Below are positions 25,986 through 33,931 of a stretch of DNA of 64,000 bases, piece after piece. Under the pieces are notes generated by a model, which made no database searches, was not told the origin of the DNA, and saw only the letters and a program-made list of their open reading frames with translations. A program made the translations under genes and the position numbers. Positions within the stretch are counted from its first letter, which is position 1, and the number at the start of each line of letters is the position of its first letter. This DNA is from Microtetraspora sp. NBRC 13810 (GTDB lineage Bacteria; Actinomycetota; Actinomycetes; Streptosporangiales; Streptosporangiaceae), in assembly GCF_030268685.1 (NCBI RefSeq), contig NZ_BSRQ01000003.1:162598-226597 (forward strand), given 5' to 3'.

Positions 25986-26809
25986 GCGCCACCGTGCTGT
26001 CCGGCCGGGAGCTGGCCGCCGACCTGCGCGCCGACGCCGCCCGGCGGGCCGCGAAGGGCGACCCGCCGCGGCTGGCGGTCGTCACGGCCACCGCGGACGA
26101 GTCCAGCGCCTGGTACGTGCGCTCGATCGCCGGCGCGGCGGGGAAGGCCGGCATCGCCTGTGACGTCGTCGATCTCGGCCCGGACGCCCCGGTGGAGACG
26201 ATCCGCCGGCGGCTGGCCGAGCTCGGCGCGGACGACGCGGTGCACGGCGTCATCCTGCAGACCCCGCTGCCCGGCGGCGCGACGCTGGCCAACCTCGCCT
26301 TGGCCATCCCGCCGGGCAAGGACGTCGACGGCGCCGCGCCGCTGTCGCTGGGCCGCCTGATGGCCGGCCTGCCCGCCTTCGCCCCGGCCACCGCCGAGGC
26401 GGTCGTCGCGCTGCTCGACCGGCACGGCGTCGATCCCGCGGGCCGCAGGGTGGTGGTCGTCGGGCGTTCCACCGTGGTCGGCAAGCCGCTGTCCCAGCTC
26501 CTGCTGGCCAGGAACGCCACGGTCACCGTCGCCCACTCGCGCACCGCCGACCTCGCCGCGGTCACCGCCGAGGCCGACATCCTCGTCGCCGCCGCGGGCC
26601 GTATCGGGCTCATCACTCCAGACCATGTCAAGCCCGGCGCGGTGGTGGTGGACGTGGGCACCAATCCGACCCCGGACGGGGGCCTCGCCGGTGACGTGGA
26701 CCCCGCCGTGGCCGGGCGCGCCGGCGCGCTCAGCCCGGTGCCGGGCGGCGTCGGCCCGGTCACCACCGCCCTCCTCCTCCAGCACACCGTGAAAGCCGCC
26801 GGCCGCTGA
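25982..26809 (+). CDS. FolD-family methylene-tetrahydrofolate dehydrogenase lacking the catalytic lysine
   Basis: A 275-aa FolD homologue: GVILQTPLPGG, KDVDG (folate-site Asp kept), VVVVGRSTVVGKPLSQLL (NADP loop) and PVPGGVGPVTTALL. The YVxxK motif reads YVRSI, so the lysine required for cyclohydrolase activity (E. coli Lys54, human Lys56) is Ile49, codon ATC 26126-26128. The usual PCTPxG is also changed to PATAEA. In FolD enzymes loss of this lysine abolishes the hydrolase while dehydrogenase can remain. The upstream overlapping FchA-like gene probably replaces the lost step, giving a split bifunctional system as with MtdA/FchA. Confidence 0.88.
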   Translation: MSATVLSGRELAADLRADAARRAAKGDPPRLAVVTATADESSAWYVRSIAGAAGKAGIACDVVDLGPDAPVETIRRRLAELGADDAVHGVILQTPLPGGATLANLALAIPPGKDVDGAAPLSLGRLMAGLPAFAPATAEAVVALLDRHGVDPAGRRVVVVGRSTVVGKPLSQLLLARNATVTVAHSRTADLAAVTAEADILVAAAGRIGLITPDHVKPGAVVVDVGTNPTPDGGLAGDVDPAVAGRAGALSPVPGGVGPVTTALLLQHTVKAAGR

Positions 26810-26822
26810 CCGCCGCACCGAG

Positions 26823-26844
26823 GCCCGGCCGGCTCCGGCCGGGC
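26823..26844. terminator. Hairpin between convergent folD-like and helD genes
   Basis: GCCCGGCC-GGCTCC-GGCCGGGC gives a perfect 8-bp G+C stem 13 bp after the FolD stop and 8 bp past the helicase stop on the other strand. It is a plausible bidirectional terminator. Confidence 0.5.
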
Positions 26845-26852
26845 TCCGGCCC

Positions 26853-28862
26853 TCACCCGGCCGGGCCGGCCAGCGGCGCGGGAAGCGGGCGGGAGTGCAG
26901 GACGTCCAGCCGGGAGACGGCGCGGGTGAGCGCCACGTAGAGCCGGTTGAGGCCGCGCCGCTCGGCCCGCACGATGTCCGCCGGTTCGGCCACCACCACG
27001 TGGTCGTACTCCAGGCCCTTCACCAGGGTCGCCGGCATCACGCTGATCCGGCCGCCGGACTCCGGGCCCGCCAGGTGCAGCCCGGCGTCCCACAGCGCGG
27101 CCGTCAGCCCTTCCACCGCGTCGTCGGCGGCGATCACGCCGATCGACCCCTCGTGCCGCAGCGCCTCCCGCACCGCGGCGACCGTCGCGCGCGGCACGTC
27201 GTCGGCGGCGGTCACCCGCAGCGTGCCGTCCGAGCGGTGGGAGCGGGTCGGCGGCACGTCCACGTCCAGCGCGGCGAGCAGCCGGTTGGCGAGCGCGACC
27301 ACCGCCGCGGGGACCCGGAAGCCGGTGCTCAGCGCGATCACCTTCGCCTCCGGCTTCCCCAGGTGGGCGAGCAGGGCCGGCCAGTCGCGGGCGGCCCACG
27401 GCGTGGTGCCCTGCGCCAGGTCGCCGAGCACGGTGAGGGAACCGTGCTCGCTGCGCCGGGCGACGGCCCGGCACTGCATCGCCGACAGGTCCTGCGCCTC
27501 GTCCACGATGACGTGCCCGTAGCCGCGCGGGCGTTCCAGCAGCCCGGCGACCTCGTCGATGAGCACCAGGTCGGCGCTCGACCAGCGGGCGGTCCTGACC
27601 GAGCGCGGCGGCCTGGCCCAGCCGATCGCCGCCTGCTCCGGCGGCGTGAGCACCCCGTCCGCGGCGGCGGCCAGCTCCCGCGGGTCGGACAGCAGCCCGG
27701 CCACCACCTCCTCCGCGCGCACGGCAGGCCACACCTCGTCCAGGAACGCCGTGACGCCCCGGCCCATCTTCCGCTCCCACCCCGCGCCGGTGCTCCGCCC
27801 CCGGATCTCCGCCTGCCGCCGCAGCAGCGCCACGACCCGGGAGCGCACCCGCTCCCGCCCGACCGCGTACGGCGTCGCCTCCCTGCGGGTGTCGTCCACG
27901 ATCCGGCGCAGCTCGGGTTCCGGCACCCGCCACCGGTAGGACCCGTCGGCGACGACGAGCGGCTCCTGCGGCCTGCGCACCCGCGCGTAGAGCGCCCGGC
28001 GCAGCACCCGGGCCATCCGGGCGTCGTGCTTGACCACCGCGGCCGCCTCCCCGTCGGCGCCCCGCGCCGTGCCCGGCGACGGCCCGGCCGCCAGCAGCTC
28101 CTCGACGGTGGTCTGCTCGACGTCCACCTCGCCGAGCGCCGGCAGCACCGCCGCGATGTAGCCGATGAACGCCCGGTTCGGGCCCAGCACCAGCACCCCG
28201 GCGCGTTCCAGCCGCCGCCGGTGGGCGTAGAGGAGGTAGGCCGCGCGGTGCAGCCCGACGGCGGTCTTGCCGGTGCCGGGCGCGCCCTGGACGCAGATCG
28301 ACTCCTCCAGCATGGCGCGGACCAGGTCGTCCTGCTCAGGCTGGATGGTGGCGACGATGTCCCGCATGGGGCCGACGCGGGGCCGTTCGATCTCGGCGGC
28401 CAGGATCCGGCTCGCGCCGCCCAGCTCCCTGCCCAGGTCGAGCCGCTCGTCCTCGAAGCCGGTCAGCTCGGTGCCCGCCCAGCCGAAACGCCGCCGTACC
28501 GTGACGCCCTGCGGGTCGCGGGCGCCGGCCCGGTAGAACGCCCGGGACACCGGGGCGCGCCAGTCGATCACCACCGGCTGCTCGCCGACCTCGCCGGAGA
28601 TGTGCCGCCGGCCGATGTAGTAGCGCCGCCCGGCGTGGTCGCCCGCGCCGAAGTCGAGCCGGCCGAAGAACGGCGGTCCCCCGGGCTCCTCGTCGAGCTG
28701 TTCGGCCAGGCTCTTGAGGTGACGGCCGAGGCGCTCCGCGCTGTAGCGGTCGCCCGCGACGGTCTCGCCGACGACGACGTTGAGCCGCGCGCCGTCCAAC
28801 ATCCTGCGCAGCGCCGTCTCGCAGCGCGCGACGTAGTCCTTCTCCTCCCGGAGAGCGGTCAT
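26853..28862 (-). CDS. helD: HelD-family RNA polymerase-recycling helicase/ATPase
   Basis: A 669-aa UvrD/Rep-like superfamily 1 ATPase of the HelD family. Signatures: RRYYIGRRHI and VIDWRAPVSRAFYRA in the N-terminal half, Walker A QGAPGTGKTAVGLHRAAYL, VIVDEAQDLS (Walker B), LGDLAQGT, and C-terminal MPATLVKGLEYDHVVV with YVALTRA. HelD proteins open the RNA polymerase clamp and free it from DNA or from rifamycin-type inhibitors. At 669 aa it is somewhat short for the family, mostly at the N-terminus. It is divergent from a TetR gene across a 32-bp dyad, so induction by a small molecule is likely. No rifamycin-associated element was seen upstream. Confidence 0.85.
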   Translation of the reverse strand: MTALREEKDYVARCETALRRMLDGARLNVVVGETVAGDRYSAERLGRHLKSLAEQLDEEPGGPPFFGRLDFGAGDHAGRRYYIGRRHISGEVGEQPVVIDWRAPVSRAFYRAGARDPQGVTVRRRFGWAGTELTGFEDERLDLGRELGGASRILAAEIERPRVGPMRDIVATIQPEQDDLVRAMLEESICVQGAPGTGKTAVGLHRAAYLLYAHRRRLERAGVLVLGPNRAFIGYIAAVLPALGEVDVEQTTVEELLAAGPSPGTARGADGEAAAVVKHDARMARVLRRALYARVRRPQEPLVVADGSYRWRVPEPELRRIVDDTRREATPYAVGRERVRSRVVALLRRQAEIRGRSTGAGWERKMGRGVTAFLDEVWPAVRAEEVVAGLLSDPRELAAAADGVLTPPEQAAIGWARPPRSVRTARWSSADLVLIDEVAGLLERPRGYGHVIVDEAQDLSAMQCRAVARRSEHGSLTVLGDLAQGTTPWAARDWPALLAHLGKPEAKVIALSTGFRVPAAVVALANRLLAALDVDVPPTRSHRSDGTLRVTAADDVPRATVAAVREALRHEGSIGVIAADDAVEGLTAALWDAGLHLAGPESGGRISVMPATLVKGLEYDHVVVAEPADIVRAERRGLNRLYVALTRAVSRLDVLHSRPLPAPLAGPAG

Positions 28863-28877
28863 CTCACACCCCCAAGG

Positions 28878-28909
28878 GTTAACCGAGTTAAGAATTTAAC
28901 CAGGTTAAC
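28878..28909. promoter_or_regulatory. 32-bp dyad operator between helD and TetR genes
   Basis: Two GTTAAC palindromes (28878-28883 and 28904-28909) flank GTTAA-GAAT-TTAAC (28887-28900); all share one symmetry centre at 28893.5. The TTAA cores are 8-9 bp apart, as expected for two TetR dimers side by side. It overlaps the -35 region of the TetR promoter and lies 15 bp from the helD start. Confidence 0.75.
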
Positions 28910-28928
28910 AGCTTGGTAGGGTGGTGCC

Positions 28929-29606
28929 GTGACCGGACTACGCGATCTGAAGAAGCGGCGGATCCACGAGGCGCTCTCCACCGCGGCCGTCACGCTCTTC
29001 CTGGAGCGCGGCTTCGCCGAGGTGTCGGTGGCCGAGGTCGCCGCCGCCGCGGAGGTGTCCAAACCGACGCTGTTCAAGTACTTCGCGTCCAAGGAGGACC
29101 TCGCGCTGCACCGGATCGCCGACCACCAGGGCGAGCCGGCCCGGGTGGTACGGGGCCGGCGTCCCGGCGAGGACCCGCTGGCCGCGCTGCGCCGGCACTT
29201 CCTGGCCGGACTGGACCGGCGCGACCCGGTCACCGGGCTCAACGACGACGCCGAGGTGCTCGCGTACCACGGGATGATCTTCGGCACTCCGGGACTGGCG
29301 GCCCGGGTGTTCCACTACATAACGATGGACGAGGAGGCTCTCGCGGCGGCCCTCGCCGAGGCGTGGGGCGACGATCGGGACGGCCTTACCGCGCGCCTCG
29401 CGGCCGGCCAGGCGCTCACCGCGCAGCGCGTCCTCGCCCGCCGCAACTGGGCGGCCCTCGTCGCGGGCGCGACGGCGGCGCAGGTCCACCCCGAGGCGCG
29501 CGACGCCGCCGAGCACGCCTTCGACCTGCTCCGCGACGGCTTCGGAACGACCACAGGAACGCCCACAGGAACGACAGAAGGCACCACGCCGGGTACTACG
29601 GCCTGA
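28929..29606 (+). CDS. TetR family regulator divergent from helD
   Basis: A 225-aa TetR protein: RRIHEALSTAAVTLFLERGF, then VSVAEVAAAAEVSKPTLFKYFASKEDL is the classical HTH. The C-terminus ends in a Thr/Gly/Pro repeat (TTTGTPTGTTEGTTPGTTA), probably disordered. GTG 28929 lies 6 nt after TAGGGT, so the mRNA is leaderless. The 32-bp dyad between it and helD strongly suggests it represses both. Its ligand might be an RNA polymerase inhibitor, but this is only inferred from the target. Confidence 0.87.
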   Translation: MTGLRDLKKRRIHEALSTAAVTLFLERGFAEVSVAEVAAAAEVSKPTLFKYFASKEDLALHRIADHQGEPARVVRGRRPGEDPLAALRRHFLAGLDRRDPVTGLNDDAEVLAYHGMIFGTPGLAARVFHYITMDEEALAAALAEAWGDDRDGLTARLAAGQALTAQRVLARRNWAALVAGATAAQVHPEARDAAEHAFDLLRDGFGTTTGTPTGTTEGTTPGTTA

Positions 29607-29698
29607 GCCACGAGCGCTCAGCGTGGAGAAGGGCGCGCGGCACCGCTCGGCTGCCGGGCGGGTGCCGCCTGGCAGCCGACGGCTTCCGGCCGGTCGGC

Positions 29699-29729
29699 GG
29701 GGGCGCGCGCCGCTCGGGCGCGCGCCCCC
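29699..29729. terminator. Strong bidirectional terminator
   Basis: GGGGGCGCGCGCC, loop GCTCG, then the exact complement GGCGCGCGCCCCC: a 13-bp perfect stem between the convergent TetR gene and the small WGxxGxxG gene. Confidence 0.75.
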
Positions 29730-29745
29730 GTGCTACCTCACGGCG

Positions 29746-30006
29746 TCACGGCCGGTCGTGCCGGACGTACTCGGCTCCCGTCTGTTTGTGGTGCTGAGGC
29801 CGCCTCATGCCCAGGAGGCCGAGGAGACCGAGGAGACCTGCCAGCCCCCACAGACCGCCGCCGCCACCGTCGTCCCTGTCGCCCTGGGGAGGCGAGGGCT
29901 GCTGCTGCGTGATCGGCGTCGTAGCAGGGGCCTCCGCGATCGCCGCGCTCGTCGGCGCGAGCGCGAGGCAGATCGCCAGCCCAAGGCCACTGAGTGTTTT
30001 CCGCAT
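29746..30006 (-). CDS. WGxxGxxG family small exported/membrane protein
   Basis: An 86-aa protein with a signal peptide (GLGLAICLALAPTSAAIAEA), a Gln/Pro/Asp linker, a Gly run and then GLWGLAGLLGLLGLLGMRR, the WGxxGxxG C-terminal segment ending in basic residues, a likely sorting or anchoring tail. Function of the family is unknown. ATG 30006 has GGGGGG 4-5 nt upstream. Confidence 0.7.
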   Translation of the reverse strand: MRKTLSGLGLAICLALAPTSAAIAEAPATTPITQQQPSPPQGDRDDGGGGGLWGLAGLLGLLGLLGMRRPQHHKQTGAEYVRHDRP

Positions 30007-30152
30007 CTTTCCCCCCATAGGACCCCGTTCGCGGAGCCCTGGTCGGCGTCCCGGCCTAGCCAGGCCGCACCGTGATGTGCAGTTTCGCCTACCGGCAATC
30101 GGGCCTCTCAAACCTCGCGGGCTCCCGTCCGGGCGCCGGAGGGACCCGCAGG

Positions 30153-30420
30153 TCAGGCGGGAGCGCCGACGTGGGCGCCGGGCAGCCGGGCCGCCCAGTC
30201 CGCGACCCGGCGCAGGAAAGCGACCGCGGTGGGGAGGTGGTCGGCCTCGGGGAGCAGGACGCCGGCGTGGAAGGCATGCGGCATGTGCTGGTAGATGTCG
30301 AGTTCGACGTCCACCCCGGCGTCGTCCGCAGCCTGCGCGAAACGCCTGGCGTCGTCGAGCAGCACGGTGACCGGCGAGACGACCGTCGCAGCCGACAAGG
30401 CCGGATCCCGGTCACGGCAA
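30153..30420 (-). pseudogene. Remnant of an HSL-like alpha/beta hydrolase (C-terminal part only)
   Basis: The 81-residue frame contains VTVLLDDARRFAQAADDAGV, VELDIYQHMPHAFHAG and LPEADHLPTAVAFLRRV, the C-terminal end of hormone-sensitive-lipase-family esterases including the catalytic His (HMPHAF). The GDSAGG nucleophile and all upstream parts are missing, and no frame upstream continues the homology. It is best read as a truncated relic rather than an active gene. Confidence 0.6.
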
Positions 30421-30547
30421 ACCGTATTCCCGTGCTATTCAGCAAATGTTAATAAATAGCCATTTCTGCGCCACGGTTGATATCCGGTGAAGCGAAATGC
30501 GACACTCGTGGTCGCAATTATCCCCTTCGTTCTTTACGGAAGGAATC

Positions 30548-31177
30548 ATGCACCGAAGCCCGTCCGCGCGCGTGCTCCTGTCCACCGCGACGATCGCCGC
30601 CGTGCTGTTTCCCGCCACGGCGGCCCAGGCCGCCACCGCGCCGCACGAGATCGCCGCCACGGCCGCCGCCAAGACGAAGACGTTGTCCTTCCGGGGAATG
30701 AGCCTCAAGATCCCCGCCGGTTGGCGGGTCTACCGCAACGTGCCGAACGCCGAAGGCGACCGGGTCCGGGTGGTCACCGGGACGTGTCCGAGGGAGATGA
30801 CCGACAACATATTCCGGTGCGACTCGTTCGACCTCTACGGGCCCAAATGGATCGCGCGGGCACACGCGGGAGAGCCCTATGACGCCCGCCGGCCCTTTCA
30901 CCCCGGCACCGGCGTGGCGCCCTGCCCGACCCGGTTGGACGCCGTGCTGAAATACCGTTCCGGTAAACCGTCCGCGACCGGTCAGCGCCCGGTGGGACGC
31001 GGCCACGAGGCCCGCTACCGGGCCTACGACGGCGTGTGCTCACCCGCCGGCGGTCGCAAGGTCGTCGCCACCTTCACCCAGCGCGAGTGGCACCTGGCCA
31101 AGCAGAGAATCCTCGTCGTGGACGTCTGGGACACCCCCGGCCTGGCGACCGTCCTGCGGAACGCCACCTGGAGGTGA
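30548..31177 (+). CDS. Exported protein of unknown function
   Basis: A 209-aa protein with a signal peptide (VLLSTATIAAVLFPATAAQA). The mature part begins with a strand-turn unit SFRGMSLKIPAGWRVYR, a pattern seen in small secreted beta-rich actinobacterial proteins, and has four Cys (GTCPREM, FRCDSF, APCPTR, GVCSPA) that could form two disulfides. No known family is recognised. ATG 30548 has AAGGAA 3 nt away. The upstream 100 bp are AT-rich and likely contain the promoter. Confidence 0.65.
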   Translation: MHRSPSARVLLSTATIAAVLFPATAAQAATAPHEIAATAAAKTKTLSFRGMSLKIPAGWRVYRNVPNAEGDRVRVVTGTCPREMTDNIFRCDSFDLYGPKWIARAHAGEPYDARRPFHPGTGVAPCPTRLDAVLKYRSGKPSATGQRPVGRGHEARYRAYDGVCSPAGGRKVVATFTQREWHLAKQRILVVDVWDTPGLATVLRNATWR

Positions 31178-31203
31178 CCCGCCCCGTGCGACCGGCCTCG
31201 CGG

Positions 31204-31259
31204 GCGCGCCCGGCAACGCGCGCCCGGCAACGCGCGCCCGGCAACGCGCGCCCGGCCAC
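31204..31259. repeat. 14-bp tandem repeat, four copies
   Basis: GCGCGCCCGGCAAC starts at 31204, 31218, 31232 and 31246; the last copy has CCAC for CAAC at its end. It lies between the exported protein stop and the convergent SoxR gene. The unit is not a multiple of three, so it is non-coding. Confidence 0.8.
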
Positions 31260-31330
31260 GCGCAGCCGGGTACGGCGGGCGGGCACGGCGGGCGGCACGG
31301 GACCGGCGTCCCGGAACGGGGAAGCCGGTG

Positions 31331-32038
31331 CTACGCGCAGCGCTCCGGCGAGCCGCCGCCCACCGTCTGGAGCCCGCCGCCGGCACTCCGGAGCGAGCCT
31401 CCACCGGCCTCCCACGGCGCGCACCCGAGGCCGTCGGCGCCCACGTCGGCGGCCACGGGGAGCCGCGCCCGCACGGTCACCTCTTCCGGCGCCGCGCACA
31501 CCTGCGGCTCTACGACGCAGTCCTGATCCGCCGGCACCGCGCACGCCTGCGGCACCTCGCCACAGTCCTGATCCGCGTCCACGTAGGCGGCCGGCGCGTC
31601 CAGGAGCCGCCTCGGCCCCGCCCCCATGGCGGCGAGCCGGTCATAGGGGTTGGCCAGGGCGCAGCGGTCGATCGACAGGCAGCCGCAGCCGACGCAGTCG
31701 GTGAAGTCGTCGCGCAACTGCTGCAACTGGCGGATGCGCTCGTCGAGGTCGGCACGCCAGCGCTCGGACAGCCGCAGCCAGTCGGCCCGGGTCGGGGTGC
31801 GGGCGCCGGGCAGCTCGTTGAGGGCCTCGCCGACGACCGCCAGCGGGATGCCGACCCGCTGGGCGATGCGGATGAGCGCCACACGGCGCAACGTGTCGCG
31901 CCGGTAGCGGCGCTGGTTGCCCGTCGTGCGGCGGCTGGAGATCAGCCCCTGCCGCTCGTAGAAGTGCAGCGCCGAGACCGCCACACCGCTGCGCTCGGCG
32001 AGCTGGCCAACCGTCAGCTCGTGTGCCGGATCGTCCAC
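31331..32038 (-). CDS. soxR: SoxR-type redox-sensing MerR regulator with long C-terminal extension
   Basis: A 235-aa protein. Residues 1-146 are a normal SoxR: MerR HTH LTVGQLAERSGVAVSALHFYE, dimer helix, and the [2Fe-2S] motif CVGCGCLSIDRC (Cys115, 118, 120, 126). SoxR normally ends near here, after GPRRLLDAP. This one continues about 85 residues with a 15-residue tandem repeat (QDCGEVPQACA / QDCVVEPQVCA) carrying four Cys at 159, 166, 174 and 181, then a Gly-rich end with two more. In actinobacteria SoxR responds to redox-cycling antibiotics and activates nearby exporters or reductases. The added Cys pairs could bind metal or form disulfides; function unknown. Confidence 0.85.
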   Translation of the reverse strand: MDDPAHELTVGQLAERSGVAVSALHFYERQGLISSRRTTGNQRRYRRDTLRRVALIRIAQRVGIPLAVVGEALNELPGARTPTRADWLRLSERWRADLDERIRQLQQLRDDFTDCVGCGCLSIDRCALANPYDRLAAMGAGPRRLLDAPAAYVDADQDCGEVPQACAVPADQDCVVEPQVCAAPEEVTVRARLPVAADVGADGLGCAPWEAGGGSLRSAGGGLQTVGGGSPERCA

Positions 32039-32268
32039 GGCCGTCCTCCCTCGCTCGCGTTCGGGTCGCCGACCCGCCGACCTGGACCTTAGTCGAGGTT
32101 CTATCCTCTCCCGCCTGGCCGGTCAACTCGCCCCGAAACACCGGGCCATCCGCCGGAAACGGACGGTGCGGGTGACGGCCACCGGAGCGGGTCGCGGGCT
32201 TAGAGTGTGCCTCGTGCCGCCGCCCGGCGGTCTGAGGTCCTTTCCCCGCCGGCGGAGGTCCGTGCACG

Positions 32269-32844
32269 ATGAGCGAACCCGTGGCCTTCTGGGTCGACCA
32301 CGACTACGACCGCGAGCGTGCCGGGGACGGGGTCAGCCGCTACGGCGAGCACGTCAGGAACAACGCCGCGGAGTTCGCCGACTGCTACGGCGACATCGCC
32401 CCGGTGGCCTTCGCGTGCACGGCGTGGCGGATCGCCACCTCGCCCGTCCTGTCCCCCGGCTACGTGCGCTGGCACCGGCGCATCCTGTCCGCCCGCTGCG
32501 TACGCAACCAGTGGGACGGCACCCTGTCGGCCAGGATCGAGCTGGTCTCACCCCGGCCCGCCACGCTCACCTGGTCCCCCGACTGGCAGGGCGACCGCGA
32601 GTGGCGCGACTGGCCGCAGACCTTCGGCCAGTTCCTCGAACCCTCCGAACAGGATCTCGTCAAGACGTCCTACCTGCGGGCCATGCTGCTCATCCAGACG
32701 CCGATCCCGCTGGACGGCCTGCCCGAGGCCCCCGCCGAACCGCAGGACGCGCTGGAGGACACCGCCCGCCGCACGGTCGTCCTGCTGGCCAGGAAGCTGA
32801 ACGAGGCGGTCATGCCGATCGTGCGGCAACTGGAGCGCTGGTGA
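32269..32844 (+). CDS. Conserved-type cytoplasmic protein of unknown function
   Basis: A 191-aa soluble protein without signal or membrane segment: VAFWVDHDYDRERAG, NNAAEFADCYGDIAPVAFAC, TLTWSPDWQGDREWRDWPQ. Codon use and the clean start (ATG 32269, about 60 bp after a TAGAGT box) support a real gene. I do not recognise the family. It ends 36 bp before the recombinase gene. Confidence 0.65.
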   Translation: MSEPVAFWVDHDYDRERAGDGVSRYGEHVRNNAAEFADCYGDIAPVAFACTAWRIATSPVLSPGYVRWHRRILSARCVRNQWDGTLSARIELVSPRPATLTWSPDWQGDREWRDWPQTFGQFLEPSEQDLVKTSYLRAMLLIQTPIPLDGLPEAPAEPQDALEDTARRTVVLLARKLNEAVMPIVRQLERW

Positions 32845-32880
32845 GCCGCCACGAGGCCGTACCGGGCTAGGATCAGGCCG

Positions 32881-33864
32881 GTGGACGCGCTTGCCGTACC
32901 CGGCCCGGGCCTCCGCCCCGGCGGGACGCTCACCCCCGCCACCGACCCCTACCACGTCTACCTCGACTCGCTCACCAGCGCCGAGTCCCGGCGCACGATG
33001 GGCGGCTGCCTGGACCGGATCGCCCGGGTGCTCACCGGCGACGAGTCCGCGGGCGGCGCGGGGCAGCCGTGGCACCTGCTGCGCTACGAGCACACCGTGC
33101 GGATCCGCGCGATCCTCGGCGAGCAGGGCTGGTCGCCCGCCTACGTCAACAAGCATCTCGTCGCGCTGCGCCGGGTGCTGCGCGAGGCGTGGCGGCTCGG
33201 GCAGATGACCGCCGAGGACTACCAGCGCGCCGCCGACCTGCCCACCGTGAGCCACACCCGGCTGCCCGCGGGCTCGCACGTGCCGCCGGAGGTGGTGGGC
33301 GCCGCACTGGCCGCCTGCGACGACGACGGATCCCCTGCGGGCCGGCGCGACGCCGCGATGGTGGCGGTGCTCTACTCCACCGGCTGCCGCCGCGCCGAGG
33401 TCGCCGGGCTCGCACTGGCCGACTACGACCCGGCGGCGCGTTCCCTGCGCGTACGCGGCAAACGGGACAAGGAGCGCATGGTCTACCTGACCGGGCAGGC
33501 CGTGGCCCGGGTCGAACGCTGGCTCGCCGTACGCGGCCAGGCGGCGGGCGCGCTGTTCTGCCCGATCAGCAGGGCCGGGCGGCTGCGCCAGCGCGGCGGC
33601 GCGCCCGCCCCGATGACCGGCCAGGCGGTGGCCGACATTCTCACCCGCAGGCTCGCCGCCGCCGGGGCCGCGAAGAAGACCCCGCACGACTTCCGGCGCA
33701 CCTTCATCGGCGAGCTGCTGGACGCCGGCGTCGACCTCGCCACCGCCCAGGCCCTGGTCGGGCACGCCTCACCGGCCACCACCGCCCGCTACGACCGGCG
33801 CCCGGAGCACCGCCGCCGGGAGGCCGTGGACCGGCTCCAGCTCCCGCCGTCGCGCCCCCTGTAG
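32881..33864 (+). CDS. Tyrosine recombinase/integrase (XerC/D-like)
   Basis: A 327-aa site-specific recombinase. The N-terminal SAM-like core-binding domain (about 25-120) is followed by the catalytic domain with all expected residues: Arg in STGCRRAEVAGL, Lys in RGKRDKERMV, HxxR in HDFRRTF, His in GHASPATTARY and the Tyr nucleophile in the same motif. GTG 32881 lies 7 nt after TAGGAT, so it is leaderless. No phage, transposon or direct-repeat attachment site is seen around it; it may be a remnant of an integrated element or a chromosomal recombinase. Confidence 0.88.
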   Translation: MDALAVPGPGLRPGGTLTPATDPYHVYLDSLTSAESRRTMGGCLDRIARVLTGDESAGGAGQPWHLLRYEHTVRIRAILGEQGWSPAYVNKHLVALRRVLREAWRLGQMTAEDYQRAADLPTVSHTRLPAGSHVPPEVVGAALAACDDDGSPAGRRDAAMVAVLYSTGCRRAEVAGLALADYDPAARSLRVRGKRDKERMVYLTGQAVARVERWLAVRGQAAGALFCPISRAGRLRQRGGAPAPMTGQAVADILTRRLAAAGAAKKTPHDFRRTFIGELLDAGVDLATAQALVGHASPATTARYDRRPEHRRREAVDRLQLPPSRPL

Positions 33865-33931
33865 GGGTTCGCGACCGGCACCGGAACACGCCGGGGCACC
33901 CCCGGTGGAATAAGCAGTGTCCGGCGTCCGT

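Noticed and set aside
28863-28928. Rifamycin-associated element before helD
   Set aside because: The known GGGGCTTGC-type inverted repeat is absent; only the TTAA-based TetR dyad is present.
32881-33930. Integrated mobile element around the tyrosine recombinase
   Set aside because: No tRNA target, flanking direct repeats, excisionase, replication or phage genes were seen; a lone recombinase does not define an element.
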